Assembly (NCBI GenBank): GCA_030432315.1
Contig: JAUIHM010000029.1
Location: forward strand, 1-35,170
Origin: Alphaproteobacteria bacterium
GTDB lineage: Bacteria; Pseudomonadota; Alphaproteobacteria; Rhodobacterales; Rhodobacteraceae
Length of the DNA: 35,170 nt
Reading direction: 5' to 3'
The position numbers and the translations under genes are program-made. Below the pieces are notes generated by a model. It had not been told where the DNA came from, did not search any database, and was given only the letters and a program-made list of their open reading frames with translations. How positions within the stretch are numbered: the stretch's first letter is position 1; each line of letters begins with the position of its first letter. Positions 1-8,084 of this stretch are shown one piece after another.

Positions 1-683
1 TCGGCACCGCGACCGCGTCAAGCGAACTCAACCGCGTGTTCGGTCTGCGCAACGTGCATATCGAAGGGCCGCGACCGCTGGTTCCGGGCCGCTCGGTCGC
101 CGGGCCTGCCCTGACGCTGCAGTTTGTACCGAAGCGCGAAGACCTCTTTGAAGGCGGCGAATACGACAACCCGGACCTCCAGCTGCACCGCAGCGTCATG
201 TATCCGGCCCAGGCGGGTGACATGATTGTCGTCGATGCCCGGGGAGACATGTCGAGTGGGATCTTCGGTGAAATGATGCTGACCTTTTTTGCCGGGCGTG
301 GTGGCAAGGGAGTGATTGTTGACGGTTGCATTCGCGATTCGGGTCCTGCGCGTGCGATTGATGTCGGGGTCTGGGTTCGGGGGATCACACCAAATTATCA
401 TGCGCAGACGCAAATCGTTCCCTGGGCCGTCAATGTCCCGATCGCCTGCGGCGGCACTTTCGTTCTGCCCGGCGACATCGTGATCGCCGATGACGATGGC
501 GCCGTGGTTGTTCCGGCAAACCTGGCAAAACCGCTGGTCGAGGTCGCCGGAGAGCATGCGGAATGGGAAGAATTCTCGCGCATGAAGCTCAGTCAGGGCG
601 CTGATCTCGCCAAGTACTATCCGCTGACGCCGGAAGCCGAAGACGAGTACCGCGCCTGGCGTGCCGCGCAGCAGGCAAAGTAA
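1..683 (+). CDS. RraA-family protein (HMG/CHA aldolase-like), 5' truncated
   Basis: The reading frame is open from the left edge and ends at a TAA at 681-683. A GTG lies at position 36, but the frame upstream of it reads through family-like sequence (TATASSELNRV), so the true start is outside the window. The RraA-family core is visible: GIFGEMM, then a glycine-rich stretch, then GVIVDGCIRDS, with the conserved Arg-Asp pair used for metal and oxoacid binding in the 4-hydroxy-4-methyl-2-oxoglutarate aldolase branch. Family members act as class II pyruvate aldolases or oxaloacetate decarboxylases, or as RNase E inhibitors. A catabolic aldolase role is inferred here from the sugar genes around it. 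An FGE-like remnant begins 2 nt after the stop, so the two were probably once co-transcribed. The family is secure; the substrate is unknown. Confidence 0.85.
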   Translation, partial: GTATASSELNRVFGLRNVHIEGPRPLVPGRSVAGPALTLQFVPKREDLFEGGEYDNPDLQLHRSVMYPAQAGDMIVVDARGDMSSGIFGEMMLTFFAGRGGKGVIVDGCIRDSGPARAIDVGVWVRGITPNYHAQTQIVPWAVNVPIACGGTFVLPGDIVIADDDGAVVVPANLAKPLVEVAGEHAEWEEFSRMKLSQGADLAKYYPLTPEAEDEYRAWRAAQQAK

Positions 684-685
684 GC

Positions 686-990
686 CCGGCAAGACAGCCG
701 GTCCATCGCGTGCATGTCGGCGCGTTCCGTATCGACTCCACCCCGGTTACCGACGCACAGTTCCCGCGTTTCGTGCGGGTTACGCGGCATTTCACGGTGC
801 ACAGGAAAAACCTGATCCCCGCGACTACCCGGAGACCCTGCCCGAAGTACTCCATGCGGGGTCGCCGGTATTCATACCGCCGGGCCCGCCGCTGCCGCCG
901 AATGATTTCAGCCGGTGGTGAACGCGCATCAAGCGGGCCGACTGGCGGCACCCGTATGGTCCCGGCACGATGTTGCAGGGGCGCGACCTC
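686..990 (+). pseudogene. Formylglycine-generating-enzyme (SUMF1/FGE-sulfatase domain) remnant
   Basis: Two overlapping frames together spell the N-terminal part of an FGE-sulfatase domain. From 686 the second frame reads PVHRVHVGAFRIDSTPVTDAQF. Somewhere between about 775 and 805 the similarity moves to the first frame, which continues AQEKPDPRDYPETLPEVL, then PPNDFSRW. A TGA at 919-921 stands where the family normally has the second Trp of SRWW. The same frame then goes on as RADWRHPYGPGT and GRD. The N-terminal strand before PVHRV and everything after GRD are missing. FGE enzymes oxidise the active-site cysteine of sulfatases to formylglycine; no sulfatase is present in the window. The gene carries a frameshift, a nonsense codon and losses at both ends, so it is not functional. 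Its place directly behind the RraA gene suggests a former operon. Confidence 0.75.
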
Positions 991-1191
991 ATTGGCTCGC
1001 GCATGTCGCCCATTCAGACCGTATTTCGGCGCGTCATGCACCTGACAGAGGAAAAGCCTGCTGAATACCGAAAAAACCGCGTGGCGGCACGCTGGAAGGA
1101 AGCCGTGACCCGGGACAGGCCCATATCATGGGGCCCGCCAACGTTTTGCCCCTGCCGTGCTCGAGCGGACCAGGGGCCCGCAATAGGCGTC

Positions 1192-1228
1192 TGCCGCACG
1201 GCGCATTGCCTTGATGTGTCGTGCGGCA
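1192..1228 (+). repeat. Inverted repeat between convergent genes
   Basis: TGCCGCACG (1192-1200) pairs with CGTGCGGCA (1220-1228). G-U pairs extend the stem inward on the plus-strand transcript. It lies downstream of the minus-strand SDR stop and of the FGE remnant. No T-run follows on either strand, so it is at most an atypical terminator or an RNA-stabilising hairpin. Nothing else recognisable was seen from 991 to 1256. Confidence 0.35.
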
Positions 1229-1256
1229 AACCGGATCAGGCCCGTGAGCGGGTGTC

Positions 1257-2066
1257 TCAGCTCGGGAAGTTTACCAGCCCGCCATCAACGCAAAGCACCT
1301 GACCGTTGATGAACTTCGCCTCGTCCGAGGTCAGAAAAGCCACCGCATCAGCGATCTCGCCCGGCTCGGCATAGCGCAGCAGCGACGGCTTGTTGGAGTT
1401 CATCATTTCCGGGCTCACAGTCCGTGTCGCCTGGAACCTCGCTGTCTTGGAGGGGCCGGGCGATACGCAGTTGACGCGGACGCCATGTTCCTGGAGTTCC
1501 TTGGCAAGGCACCGGGTGTAATGCGCGACCGCCGCTTTCAGAATGGCATAGATCGCCCCTTCCGAAACGCCGAACTGACCTGCGACCGAGCCGATGTTGA
1601 CCACGATGCCCGAATTGCGGTCGCGCATCGGCGGGATGAACGCCTTGCAGACGGTGATTGTGCCGATGAGATTGTTGTTGGTCAGCGCCTGCACGTCCTC
1701 AAGCGGGATATCGAGAGCATTGTTCGGCACCGGCTTGCCGCCCGCCGCGCCAATGTCACCACCGGCGCAGTTGACGAGGATATCGACCTGACCCATCTCG
1801 GCATCAATTGTCTTTTTCATCGCCGCAACTGCTTCGGCGTCGCCAATGTTTCCGGTTACCGCCAGAGTCTGGACGCCAAACCGTTTGAAATCCTTCTCAA
1901 CGGCTTCGAGGTCCTGGGCCTCGCCATACTGCGAGGGTGCCGCCCATTCGCGGTCATGAATGATGATGTTCGCACCACGGTCTGCGAGACGTTCCGCCAT
2001 CAGGCGACCGAGGCCGCGGCCGGAACCGGTGACAAGTGCGGTTTTGCCGCTGAGAGGTTTGGACAT
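1257..2066 (-). CDS. SDR-family NAD(P)-dependent oxidoreductase
   Basis: A classical short-chain dehydrogenase of 269 residues, the usual length. The cofactor motif TGSGRGLG is at about residues 14-21. NCAGG replaces the common NNAG. The catalytic serine lies in VVNIGSVAG and the Tyr/Lys pair in YAILK. The C-terminus ends INGQVLCVDGG, which closes the fold. The start is the ATG at 2066, with AGGAG just upstream overlapping the stop codon of the isomerase gene 9 nt before it, which implies translational coupling. It is the last gene of the minus-strand sugar operon that begins with the CUT1 binding protein. It probably oxidises or reduces a sugar, sugar acid or lactone in the cytoplasm. The substrate cannot be read from the sequence. 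It appears intact, unlike the other SDR of the operon. Confidence 0.85.
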   Translation of the reverse strand: MSKPLSGKTALVTGSGRGLGRLMAERLADRGANIIIHDREWAAPSQYGEAQDLEAVEKDFKRFGVQTLAVTGNIGDAEAVAAMKKTIDAEMGQVDILVNCAGGDIGAAGGKPVPNNALDIPLEDVQALTNNNLIGTITVCKAFIPPMRDRNSGIVVNIGSVAGQFGVSEGAIYAILKAAVAHYTRCLAKELQEHGVRVNCVSPGPSKTARFQATRTVSPEMMNSNKPSLLRYAEPGEIADAVAFLTSDEAKFINGQVLCVDGGLVNFPS

Positions 2067-2075
2067 GGGAAGCTC

Positions 2076-3065
2076 CTAAAGAATGCCGAGTGTTTTCATG
2101 TTGGCAGCGCTTTTGCGGATCATCGCGAGTTCATACGCCTCGAGTTCACCGTCAGCCTTGCGCTCCCATGGGGTCCGGTAGTCATCAGCGTCCGCCAGAG
2201 CGTTTTTCCGTGTCGCCAGCAGGCAGGCCGCCAGGTCCTGTGCCGGTTTCGGGGCGTAACCCTGCCACCAGTCCGGGGTAAACAGTCTGACATGCCGCGC
2301 CTCAAGCGCGCCGGGTTCGAGGACCGCCGTCATTGTTTCATGGTGCTCGCCGAGGATGGAAAAGAGTTCGCGGAACGGCACCGCGCCGTCGCCTATGGCG
2401 CAACGGATAAGCCGGAAACCTTCGCTGGAGAACTGCACGCGGTAGTCCTTGAGGTGCAGATGTCGGACATGCGGCGCAACGGTGCGCGTAAAATCCAGCG
2501 GGGCCTCGCCGACCGGAAAGGAATTGCCGGTGTCGTAGGTAATGCCGACACCGGGCGCGAGACCGCAGAACTCGACCAGTTCGGCCGAGGTGAAATCCTG
2601 GTGATTTTCGATGCCGATCATGATGCCCTGATCGGCCGCGCGCTGCCCAAGTTCGCGCACACCCCGGACAACGCCGGAGCGCAGATCGGCCCAGTCGGCG
2701 CGCGCTGCCCGGTCTCCGCAAAGCACGTTGGTCAGGGCAAACCGGATGGTCTGTGCCCCCAGCAGCCGCGCTGAGCGGAACATGCTGTCCGCATCCGCGG
2801 AAACGAAACCGCCGGAAACGACCGGTTCTATTCCCATCCCTTCCAGCCGGTCCTTCAGGGCGCGCAGGTCGTCGTCGGAAAGTTCGGAAAGCCACGGGTC
2901 AAATATCTCAAGTGCTTTTGCGCCCAACTCTTCAGCGAGCGCGATGAAGCCCTCCAGTCCCGTTCCCCGGGGATTTGCCCGGTCCGTTCCACGACCCTGC
3001 AGGCCAAGGTGATAGGTGAGACCATAGGGGTTCAGTCCGGTTCTGAATCGGGGCCAGTCAGTCAT
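2076..3065 (-). CDS. Xylose-isomerase-like TIM-barrel sugar isomerase/epimerase
   Basis: A 329-residue protein of the AP-endonuclease-2/xylose-isomerase-like TIM-barrel superfamily. The typical divalent-metal tetrad is visible: Glu153 in GIENH, Asp178 in ITYDTGN, His204 in HLHLKDY and Glu250 in VLEPG. Enzymes of this family isomerise, epimerise or dehydrate sugars, inositols and keto-sugars. In operons with oxidoreductases they often act on a 3-keto or keto-acid intermediate, but that is inference here. The start ATG at 3065 shares its A with the TGA that would end the frame-restored SDR upstream, a coupled arrangement. The C-terminal 60 residues form an extra helical tail beyond the barrel. 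The family call is firm; substrate unknown. Confidence 0.8.
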   Translation of the reverse strand: MTDWPRFRTGLNPYGLTYHLGLQGRGTDRANPRGTGLEGFIALAEELGAKALEIFDPWLSELSDDDLRALKDRLEGMGIEPVVSGGFVSADADSMFRSARLLGAQTIRFALTNVLCGDRAARADWADLRSGVVRGVRELGQRAADQGIMIGIENHQDFTSAELVEFCGLAPGVGITYDTGNSFPVGEAPLDFTRTVAPHVRHLHLKDYRVQFSSEGFRLIRCAIGDGAVPFRELFSILGEHHETMTAVLEPGALEARHVRLFTPDWWQGYAPKPAQDLAACLLATRKNALADADDYRTPWERKADGELEAYELAMIRKSAANMKTLGIL

Positions 3066-3822
3066 CAGCGAATTCCTGCATCTACGATAAAGCTTTGTTT
3101 GGTGATCATTCGGGCGTCGTCGGACGCGAGAAACAGAACCGTTCGGGCGATTTCGTCACCCAGAAGGACACGTTTGATAAGCTGGCGTTCGACCATCTGC
3201 TTCACGGAGAGTCTTCGGTCTTGTACCAGAGCGCGCGCTGGCGGGGCGTCATCACCGCGCCGGGTTCGATCGCATTGACGCGGATGTTGTCACCACCGTA
3301 GGCCGTGGCCAGCGACCGGGTCAGGCCGAGGACCCCCGCCTTTGCGGTCGCATAGGAGGTCAGGTTCGCCGGACCGCCGCGCCAGGCAATGGATGAAAAA
3401 TTGATGATCGCCCCGCCACCGGCCGAGGCCATGCCGGAGCGGACCGCCTGAGCAGCGAAGAACTGCGGCCGCAGATTGATCGCCTGCGACAGGTCCCAGT
3501 CTTCCACGCTTACATCGTCAATCTGCTCGCGCTTGTCGTTGGCGGCATTGTTGACCAGAACGGTGATCGGGCCATTTGCGGTAGCGATTTCGGCTATGGC
3601 GGCCTGCAGGGCGGATATGTCGGTGATGTCGCAGTTGCGGAAGCACAATGCCCCCCCGCACTCGTCATTCAGCGCCTCGGCCGCGTCCTGCTGGATGTCG
3701 ATTACGCCGACTTTCGCGCCCTGACCGTGAAAGGCGCGCACAATGTCCGCGCCAATACCCGAGGCGCCGCCGGTGACAAGAACGCTCCTGTCACGCAGGG
3801 AAGGATAGGTTGCAAAACTCAT
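3065..3822 (-). pseudogene. SDR-family oxidoreductase with a frameshift near its 3' end
   Basis: From the ATG at 3822 the frame encodes a normal SDR: TGGASGIG cofactor motif, NNAAN, FSSIAW with the catalytic Ser, YATAK with Tyr/Lys, and RVNAIEPGAV. It then hits a TGA at 3204-3202 after WYKTEDSP. Moving by one base in the GAGA tract at 3207-3210 restores the family C-terminus: VKQMVERQLIKR, then LFLASDDARM, then a stop at 3067-3065 that overlaps the next gene's ATG. Without the shift the protein loses about 45 residues that complete the fold and the substrate lid. The gene starts 4 nt after the ATPase stop. Either this is a genuine one-base indel that inactivates the gene, or it is a base-call error; the sequence cannot tell them apart. 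Confidence 0.75.
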
Positions 3823-3826
3823 TTGC

Positions 3827-4903
3827 TCAGAGGAGCCTTTCCGTTGTTGGATCAAACAGACAGGCATGATCCATATCGAGGGCCAGTTCGACCGTTTCAT
3901 CAACGGACGGTGCCATGTCCGGCGCAAACCGCCCGACGATCTCCTGCTGCCCGAGCCGCATGACGACAATCGTTTCCGCGCCGGTCGGCTCGACCACTTC
4001 TACGGCTGCGGTGACCCGTGCGGAATTTGGGCGGCGCGCGAGGGTTTCGGCGTCCGCACGGTGGATGTGTTCCGGGCGCAGGCCGAGGATCACATTTTCC
4101 GAAGCACCCGAAGGCACCGGTGTGGCGAGCAGGTCACCGCTCTCAAGGCGAATGCCGGAGGGTTCCGTCTTGCCCGGCAGGAAATTCATCGACGGGGACC
4201 CCATGAAACCGGCGACGAACAGGTTTGCCGGACGCGAGTAGACGTTGTGCGGTCTGTCGAACTGCTGGAGTTCGCCGCGGTACATGACGGCAATCCGCGA
4301 CGCCAGCGTCATCGCCTCAACCTGATCGTGGGTGACATAGACCGTGGTCTTGCCCACCTTGGCATGAAGTTTCTTGATCTCGGTGCGCATGTCCACCCGA
4401 AGCTTCGCATCCAGGTTCGAAAGAGGCTCGTCAAACAGGAACAGTTTGGGATCTCGGACAAGCGCCCTGCCCATGGCAACCCTCTGCCGCTGCCCGCCTG
4501 AGAGTTGCCCGGGTTTGCGCTTCAGCAGCGGCTCGATCTGCAGGAACGCCGCGACCCGGTCGACCGCCGCATTCTGCTCGGCCTTGGGAACGCCGCGGCT
4601 TTCCATGCCAAAGGTGATGTTCTCGCGCACCGACATGGTGGGGTAGAGGGCATAGGACTGAAAGACCATCGCAATGTCCCGGTCCTTCGGAGGAACCGAG
4701 TTCACCAGCCGGTCGCCAATGTAGATCTCGCCCGACGTGACGGTTTCGAGTCCCGCGATCATGTTGAGCAGCGTCGATTTGCCGCATCCCGAAGGACCGA
4801 CGAGGGCAATGAACTCACCGTCATCCGCCTCCAGCGTCACCCCCTTCAGTACTTCCAGCGCCCCGTAGGATTTTCTCGCGTCCTGGATTTTCAGTAGATC
4901 AGC
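3827..4903 (-). CDS. CUT1 sugar ABC transporter ATPase (MalK/UgpC type), start codon missing
   Basis: A MalK-type ATPase of about 355 residues. Seen in order are the A-loop Tyr in RKSYG, Walker A GPSGCGKST, the Q-loop in VFQSYALYP, signature LSGGQRQRVAMGRAL, Walker B LFLFDEP, D-loop NLDAKL, and H-loop TVYVTHDQ. A C-terminal OB-type regulatory domain follows (ILGLRPEH). It would energise the two permeases upstream. The oddity is its beginning. The family sequence starts cleanly at ADLLKIQDARKSYG, but no ATG, GTG or TTG precedes it in frame. The frame instead runs open through the permease gene out of phase. A CTG at 4894 overlaps the permease TGA and is the only nearby candidate. The next usable GTG would remove the A-loop. 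The end is the TGA at 3829-3827. Confidence 0.75.
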   Translation of the reverse strand, partial: ADLLKIQDARKSYGALEVLKGVTLEADDGEFIALVGPSGCGKSTLLNMIAGLETVTSGEIYIGDRLVNSVPPKDRDIAMVFQSYALYPTMSVRENITFGMESRGVPKAEQNAAVDRVAAFLQIEPLLKRKPGQLSGGQRQRVAMGRALVRDPKLFLFDEPLSNLDAKLRVDMRTEIKKLHAKVGKTTVYVTHDQVEAMTLASRIAVMYRGELQQFDRPHNVYSRPANLFVAGFMGSPSMNFLPGKTEPSGIRLESGDLLATPVPSGASENVILGLRPEHIHRADAETLARRPNSARVTAAVEVVEPTGAETIVVMRLGQQEIVGRFAPDMAPSVDETVELALDMDHACLFDPTTERLL

Positions 4904-5739
4904 AGCGGCGGCAGCGCGCCGATCAGCACACCTGCGCTCATGACATCGTAGTTGCGTACATTTGTCTCGCTGGCCGCCAGCGCCACGAGTGCGGCGGTGA
5001 TCGGCTGTTCCCGACCCGAAGTCAGCACCACCCCGAACAGAAACTCGTTCCAGATCCCGGTAAACTGCCAGATCACGGTCACAATCAGAATCGGCGGCGA
5101 TATCGGCAGAACGATCTTGCGGAAAATGCGCCAGAAGCCGGCTCCGTCGATCCGTGCGGCCTTGATGAGATCGTCGGGGATTGAGACGTAGAAATTCCGG
5201 CAGAACAGTGTGGTGAACGAAAGCCCCTGAATGACGTGAACCAGAACCAGTCCCTGTACCGAATTCTGCAGGCCGAGCTGTCCGAGCAGATAGGCCCAGG
5301 GCAGCAGTGCAATCTGCCCCGGAATGAAGACCCCGAGCAGCATGCAGGTGAACAGAAATTCGGACCCCGGGAAGCGCCATTTCGACAGGATGTATCCGTT
5401 CAGGGCACCCAGAAAGGTTGAGATGATCGTCGCCGGGATGGTCATGTAGAGCGAATTGAAGAAGTTCCGCTTCATTCCCTCACAGGTGCCGTTGATGCAG
5501 TAGGTCGACCAGGCGTCTATCCAGGCCGAAAACTGGATCGTCCGCGGAAAGTTGATCAGACCGTGCTGGGCAATTTCCGGCAGCGGCCGGAAGGAGTTCA
5601 TCACCACCACGGCCAGCGGAAGCAGGTAGACCGCCGAGAAGAGCAGGAGCAGACCGTAGATGATCGTCCGGTTGATGGCGTACCGCCGCCGCGCGGTCCG
5701 TGCCGCCGGGTCGTCGATAGCAATGCTCAGATCAGCCAT
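4891..5739 (-). CDS. CUT1 sugar ABC transporter permease (MalG/GtsC type), C-terminus lost
   Basis: A 282-residue inner-membrane permease with six predicted hydrophobic spans. The EAA coupling loop is DDLIKAARIDGAGFWRIF, followed by KIVLPIS, which contacts the ATPase. The start ATG at 5739 has GGGAGG upstream and overlaps the previous permease by 8 nt. Relatives usually continue after GALPPLLIY with a further 15-20 residues (a last half-helix and a VKG-type end). Here a TGA follows Tyr at once, and the adjacent ATPase lacks a start codon. The shared word GCTGATCTAC at the junction suggests a deletion between short direct repeats. The pore part is intact, so the truncated protein might still insert, but assembly with the ATPase is doubtful. 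Confidence 0.85.
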   Translation of the reverse strand: MADLSIAIDDPAARTARRRYAINRTIIYGLLLLFSAVYLLPLAVVVMNSFRPLPEIAQHGLINFPRTIQFSAWIDAWSTYCINGTCEGMKRNFFNSLYMTIPATIISTFLGALNGYILSKWRFPGSEFLFTCMLLGVFIPGQIALLPWAYLLGQLGLQNSVQGLVLVHVIQGLSFTTLFCRNFYVSIPDDLIKAARIDGAGFWRIFRKIVLPISPPILIVTVIWQFTGIWNEFLFGVVLTSGREQPITAALVALAASETNVRNYDVMSAGVLIGALPPLLIY

Positions 5740-6652
5740 GACCTGCCTCCCGTCTGCGGCGCCAGGCCATGTAGAATGCGTAGGGAACCAGCACTACCGC
5801 CAGAGCGACCAGCATCATGATTGCGGCGCCCGCGCCCTGAGCGATCTGACCGCGCTGGAACATCAGGTCATAGACGTAGATCGCGGGGAAAGTTGTCGCG
5901 ATCCCTGGCCCGCCTCCGGTCAGTGCGACCACGAGATCGAACGTCTTGATTGCGAACTGCAGCATGATTACGGCGACGGCGAGGAAAATCGGGCGAATGG
6001 ACGGCAACAGTACCTTTCTGTAGGTCCGGAAAGTCGAAGCGCCATCGATCTGGGCCGCACGCACCAGATCCTGGTCTACAGACCGCAGTCCGGCCAGAAA
6101 CAGCGCCATGGCGAAGCCGGACGACTGCCAGATCCCGGTGATCATGATGGCGTAGATGGCATAATCCCGGCTGGCGGTCAGCGCGAACTCGAAATTCTCG
6201 AAGCCGAGGGATTTCACGAGGAACTCGATCCCCGCCGCCGGGGAATAGAGCCAGGACCAGACGGTTCCCGTCACCACAAATGAAACGGCCAGCGGATACA
6301 GGAATATCGTCCGCCAGCCGCTTTCGGCTCGCACACGCTGGTCGATCAGAATGGCGAGGATCAGTCCGATGCCCATTGCGCCAAGGACGTAGAACGTGGA
6401 GTAGAAGAACAGGTTGGAATAGGCGATGTTCCAGCGCCGGCTCGACCAGAGCGATGCGTAGTTCTCAAATCCGACCCATCCGTAGCTCGGTAGAAGCGAA
6501 CTGTCGGAAAGGGAAATGTACATCGTCCAGCCGGTGAAAACGAACACATACGTCAGGCTGCCGATCAGTGAAGGAATGAGAATGAGGATGGGCAGATTCC
6601 GACCGAGCCACTCCCGAAGCGACCCAGAGGGCTGTACCCCGACCTGTTCCAT
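5732..6652 (-). CDS. CUT1 sugar ABC transporter permease (MalF/GtsB type)
   Basis: A 306-residue integral membrane protein. It has a short cytoplasmic N-terminus, a first span at about residues 18-40 (LPILILIPSLIGSLTYVFVF), and several further spans. The EAA loop is DLVRAAQIDGASTFRTY followed by KVLLPSI, the family signature for binding the ATPase. Length and order match the first permease of glucose/mannose-type CUT1 importers. The start ATG at 6652 has a purine-rich CAGGA upstream. The gene follows the binding-protein gene after a 54-nt gap that holds a strong hairpin, and its 3' end overlaps the second permease by 8 nt. No damage is visible in this gene. Confidence 0.88.
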   Translation of the reverse strand: MEQVGVQPSGSLREWLGRNLPILILIPSLIGSLTYVFVFTGWTMYISLSDSSLLPSYGWVGFENYASLWSSRRWNIAYSNLFFYSTFYVLGAMGIGLILAILIDQRVRAESGWRTIFLYPLAVSFVVTGTVWSWLYSPAAGIEFLVKSLGFENFEFALTASRDYAIYAIMITGIWQSSGFAMALFLAGLRSVDQDLVRAAQIDGASTFRTYRKVLLPSIRPIFLAVAVIMLQFAIKTFDLVVALTGGGPGIATTFPAIYVYDLMFQRGQIAQGAGAAIMMLVALAVVLVPYAFYMAWRRRREAGHG

Positions 6653-6672
6653 GAATCCTGCCCCCCGTTGTT

Positions 6673-6698
6673 ACCCGGCGCGCATGCGCGCGCCGGGT
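6673..6698 (-). repeat. GC-rich intercistronic hairpin after the CUT1 binding-protein gene
   Basis: ACCCGGCGCGC (6673-6683) pairs perfectly with GCGCGCCGGGT (6688-6698) around an ATGC loop. It lies between the binding-protein stop and the first permease start and has no following T-run. Such stem-loops typically protect the 3' end of the abundant binding-protein mRNA or attenuate transcription into the membrane genes; the role here is inferred from position. Confidence 0.7.
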
Positions 6699-6706
6699 CG
6701 CCGTGC

Positions 6707-7966
6707 TTACATCTGGGCTTCGACTTCGTCAGCCATCAGATTGGCCGCTTCCTCAGACGACATGTCCGAGTTCACGAACTCGGTGATGATTTCCATCATC
6801 GCACCACGGTACTTTTGCAGCACTGTCATGTTGTGCGCCATCGACCGCACCAGCGTACCGGCTTCGATCGAAGCGGTGAGATCCTGCTGGGATACCTGTT
6901 GGCAGGAATTGAAGCCCTCGGAAAGATCCACGTCGAGCCGCGCCGGGATGGACCCTTTCGACTGGTTGAAGATCGTCTGGAAATCCGGAGACAGGATCAG
7001 CGACGCCAGCATCTGCTGACCTTCAATGTAGTCAGGATCGCTCTGTTCGAAGAACACCACCGAGTCCGAGTTCAGGATGAAGCCTGGCTCGCCGGAATTC
7101 ATTGGAGCCTGGCCGCAGGCGATGGTGTCCCCGGGTTCGAAGCCCCAGGATTTCAGGTTGCCGATGAACCAGTCACCCATGATTTCGAACATCGCATCGC
7201 CATTCGCCAGCGCCTGGCCGGCGGTGTCATAGTCGCTCGAGAGGATGTCGGGATCGATGTAATTGTCGACGATCTGGCGCATCTCGTCAAACGCGGCGAT
7301 CATTTCGTCCGAGCGCATTGCGTCAAGATCTGCATCCACAAACGCGGCCCGGTAGGTGTCGGGCGACATGCCATAGAGTATGACCTCGAAAGTGGTTGCA
7401 TCGGTCCAATCGGCCGAGAAATGCGCGAGGCAGGTCTTGCCGATGGCCACCGCCTTGTCGCAGGCGGCATTGAACTCGTCCCATGTCTTGGGCAGTTCGG
7501 CAACGCCGGCCTCTTCCATCACTGCCTTGTTGCCCCAGAGCCAGTTGATCCGGTGGATGTTCATCGGTGCCGCGACCCAGCTGCCGGTCGGCTTCATCAC
7601 CGGAAGAAGCTCGGGCGCGATCACATCGTCCCAGCCTTCGGCGGCAGCAAGCTCATCGAGGTTGGCGGTCCGTCCGGTCGCGTTCCACTCTGCAATTTCT
7701 GGGCCCTTCAGCTGAACGGCGGACGGCGCACTGCCGGCAACAACATCGGCGCGCAGCTTGGCGAGTGTGTTTGCGGTGTGACCGGCAACCGCGGTCTGCT
7801 CCCAGGTTCCGCCGTTCGCTTCGAACATTTCGCCGAGCTTCGCAATTGATGCCGCATCACTGCCGGTTTCCCACTGATGCAGCATCAGTGTCTTGGGTTC
7901 GGCTGACGCCGAATGTGCGGACAACAAAGCAACAACCGCGGCTGTCGCCGCATTCCAAGGTCTCAT
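6707..7966 (-). CDS. CUT1 sugar-binding protein, glucose/mannose (GtsA-like) type
   Basis: A periplasmic solute-binding protein of 419 residues. The start is the ATG at 7966 with GGGAGGAAA 4 nt upstream; the reading frame extends further upstream but without a good start. The signal peptide is MRPWNAATAAVVALLSAHSA, with likely cleavage after ASA at about residue 22. Family landmarks resembling glucose/mannose-binding proteins of Pseudomonas and Rhizobium are visible: KGPEIAEWNATG, then NIHRINWLWGNK, LPKTWDEFNAACD, and later GDAMFEIMGDW and SKGSIPARLDVD. It delivers substrate to the two permeases encoded after it. The divergent alpha-mannosidase supports mannose or a mannoside as ligand. It heads the minus-strand operon and has its own probable promoter at 8056-8084. 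Confidence 0.85.
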   Translation of the reverse strand: MRPWNAATAAVVALLSAHSASAEPKTLMLHQWETGSDAASIAKLGEMFEANGGTWEQTAVAGHTANTLAKLRADVVAGSAPSAVQLKGPEIAEWNATGRTANLDELAAAEGWDDVIAPELLPVMKPTGSWVAAPMNIHRINWLWGNKAVMEEAGVAELPKTWDEFNAACDKAVAIGKTCLAHFSADWTDATTFEVILYGMSPDTYRAAFVDADLDAMRSDEMIAAFDEMRQIVDNYIDPDILSSDYDTAGQALANGDAMFEIMGDWFIGNLKSWGFEPGDTIACGQAPMNSGEPGFILNSDSVVFFEQSDPDYIEGQQMLASLILSPDFQTIFNQSKGSIPARLDVDLSEGFNSCQQVSQQDLTASIEAGTLVRSMAHNMTVLQKYRGAMMEIITEFVNSDMSSEEAANLMADEVEAQM

Positions 7967-8055
7967 GGTTTCCTCCCGTTTCACTGCGGCCCGAGGCCGC
8001 CAATCGCCTGCATCCGGGTCGTTTTTACACCACCTCTTTTGCATCCGATCGCCAA

Positions 8056-8084
8056 TTTCTATTGTGAATATAATTGCCTGTCAA
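8056..8084 (-). promoter_or_regulatory. Probable sigma-70 promoter of the CUT1 operon
   Basis: Read on the minus strand, a perfect TTGACA (8084-8079) is followed after 17 nt by TAGAAA (8061-8056). The distance to the ATG at 7966 is about 90 nt. The spacer is AT-rich in an otherwise GC-rich region (ATTGTGAATATAATTG on the plus strand), which could also be part of an operator. The call rests on sequence pattern only. Confidence 0.55.

Noticed and set aside
1148-1177. GCCCCTG/CAGGGGC hairpin as a terminator
   Set aside because: The stem is 7 bp with a long loop, and the TTTT lies on the wrong side for the plus strand and becomes A-rich on the minus strand.
970-1302. Continuation of the FGE frame as a possible small gene
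   Set aside because: Past GRD the translation no longer resembles FGE or anything recognised, and it overlaps the end of the convergent SDR gene.
1485-2774. Long plus-strand open frame (429 codons) opposite the SDR and isomerase genes
   Set aside because: It lies antisense to two clear enzyme genes, its translation matches no family and is rich in Arg, His and Gly, as expected for a GC-rich shadow frame.
4904-5380. Upstream extension of the ATPase frame
   Set aside because: It runs out of phase through the permease gene and reads non-family sequence. It is open by chance and does not supply a real N-terminus.
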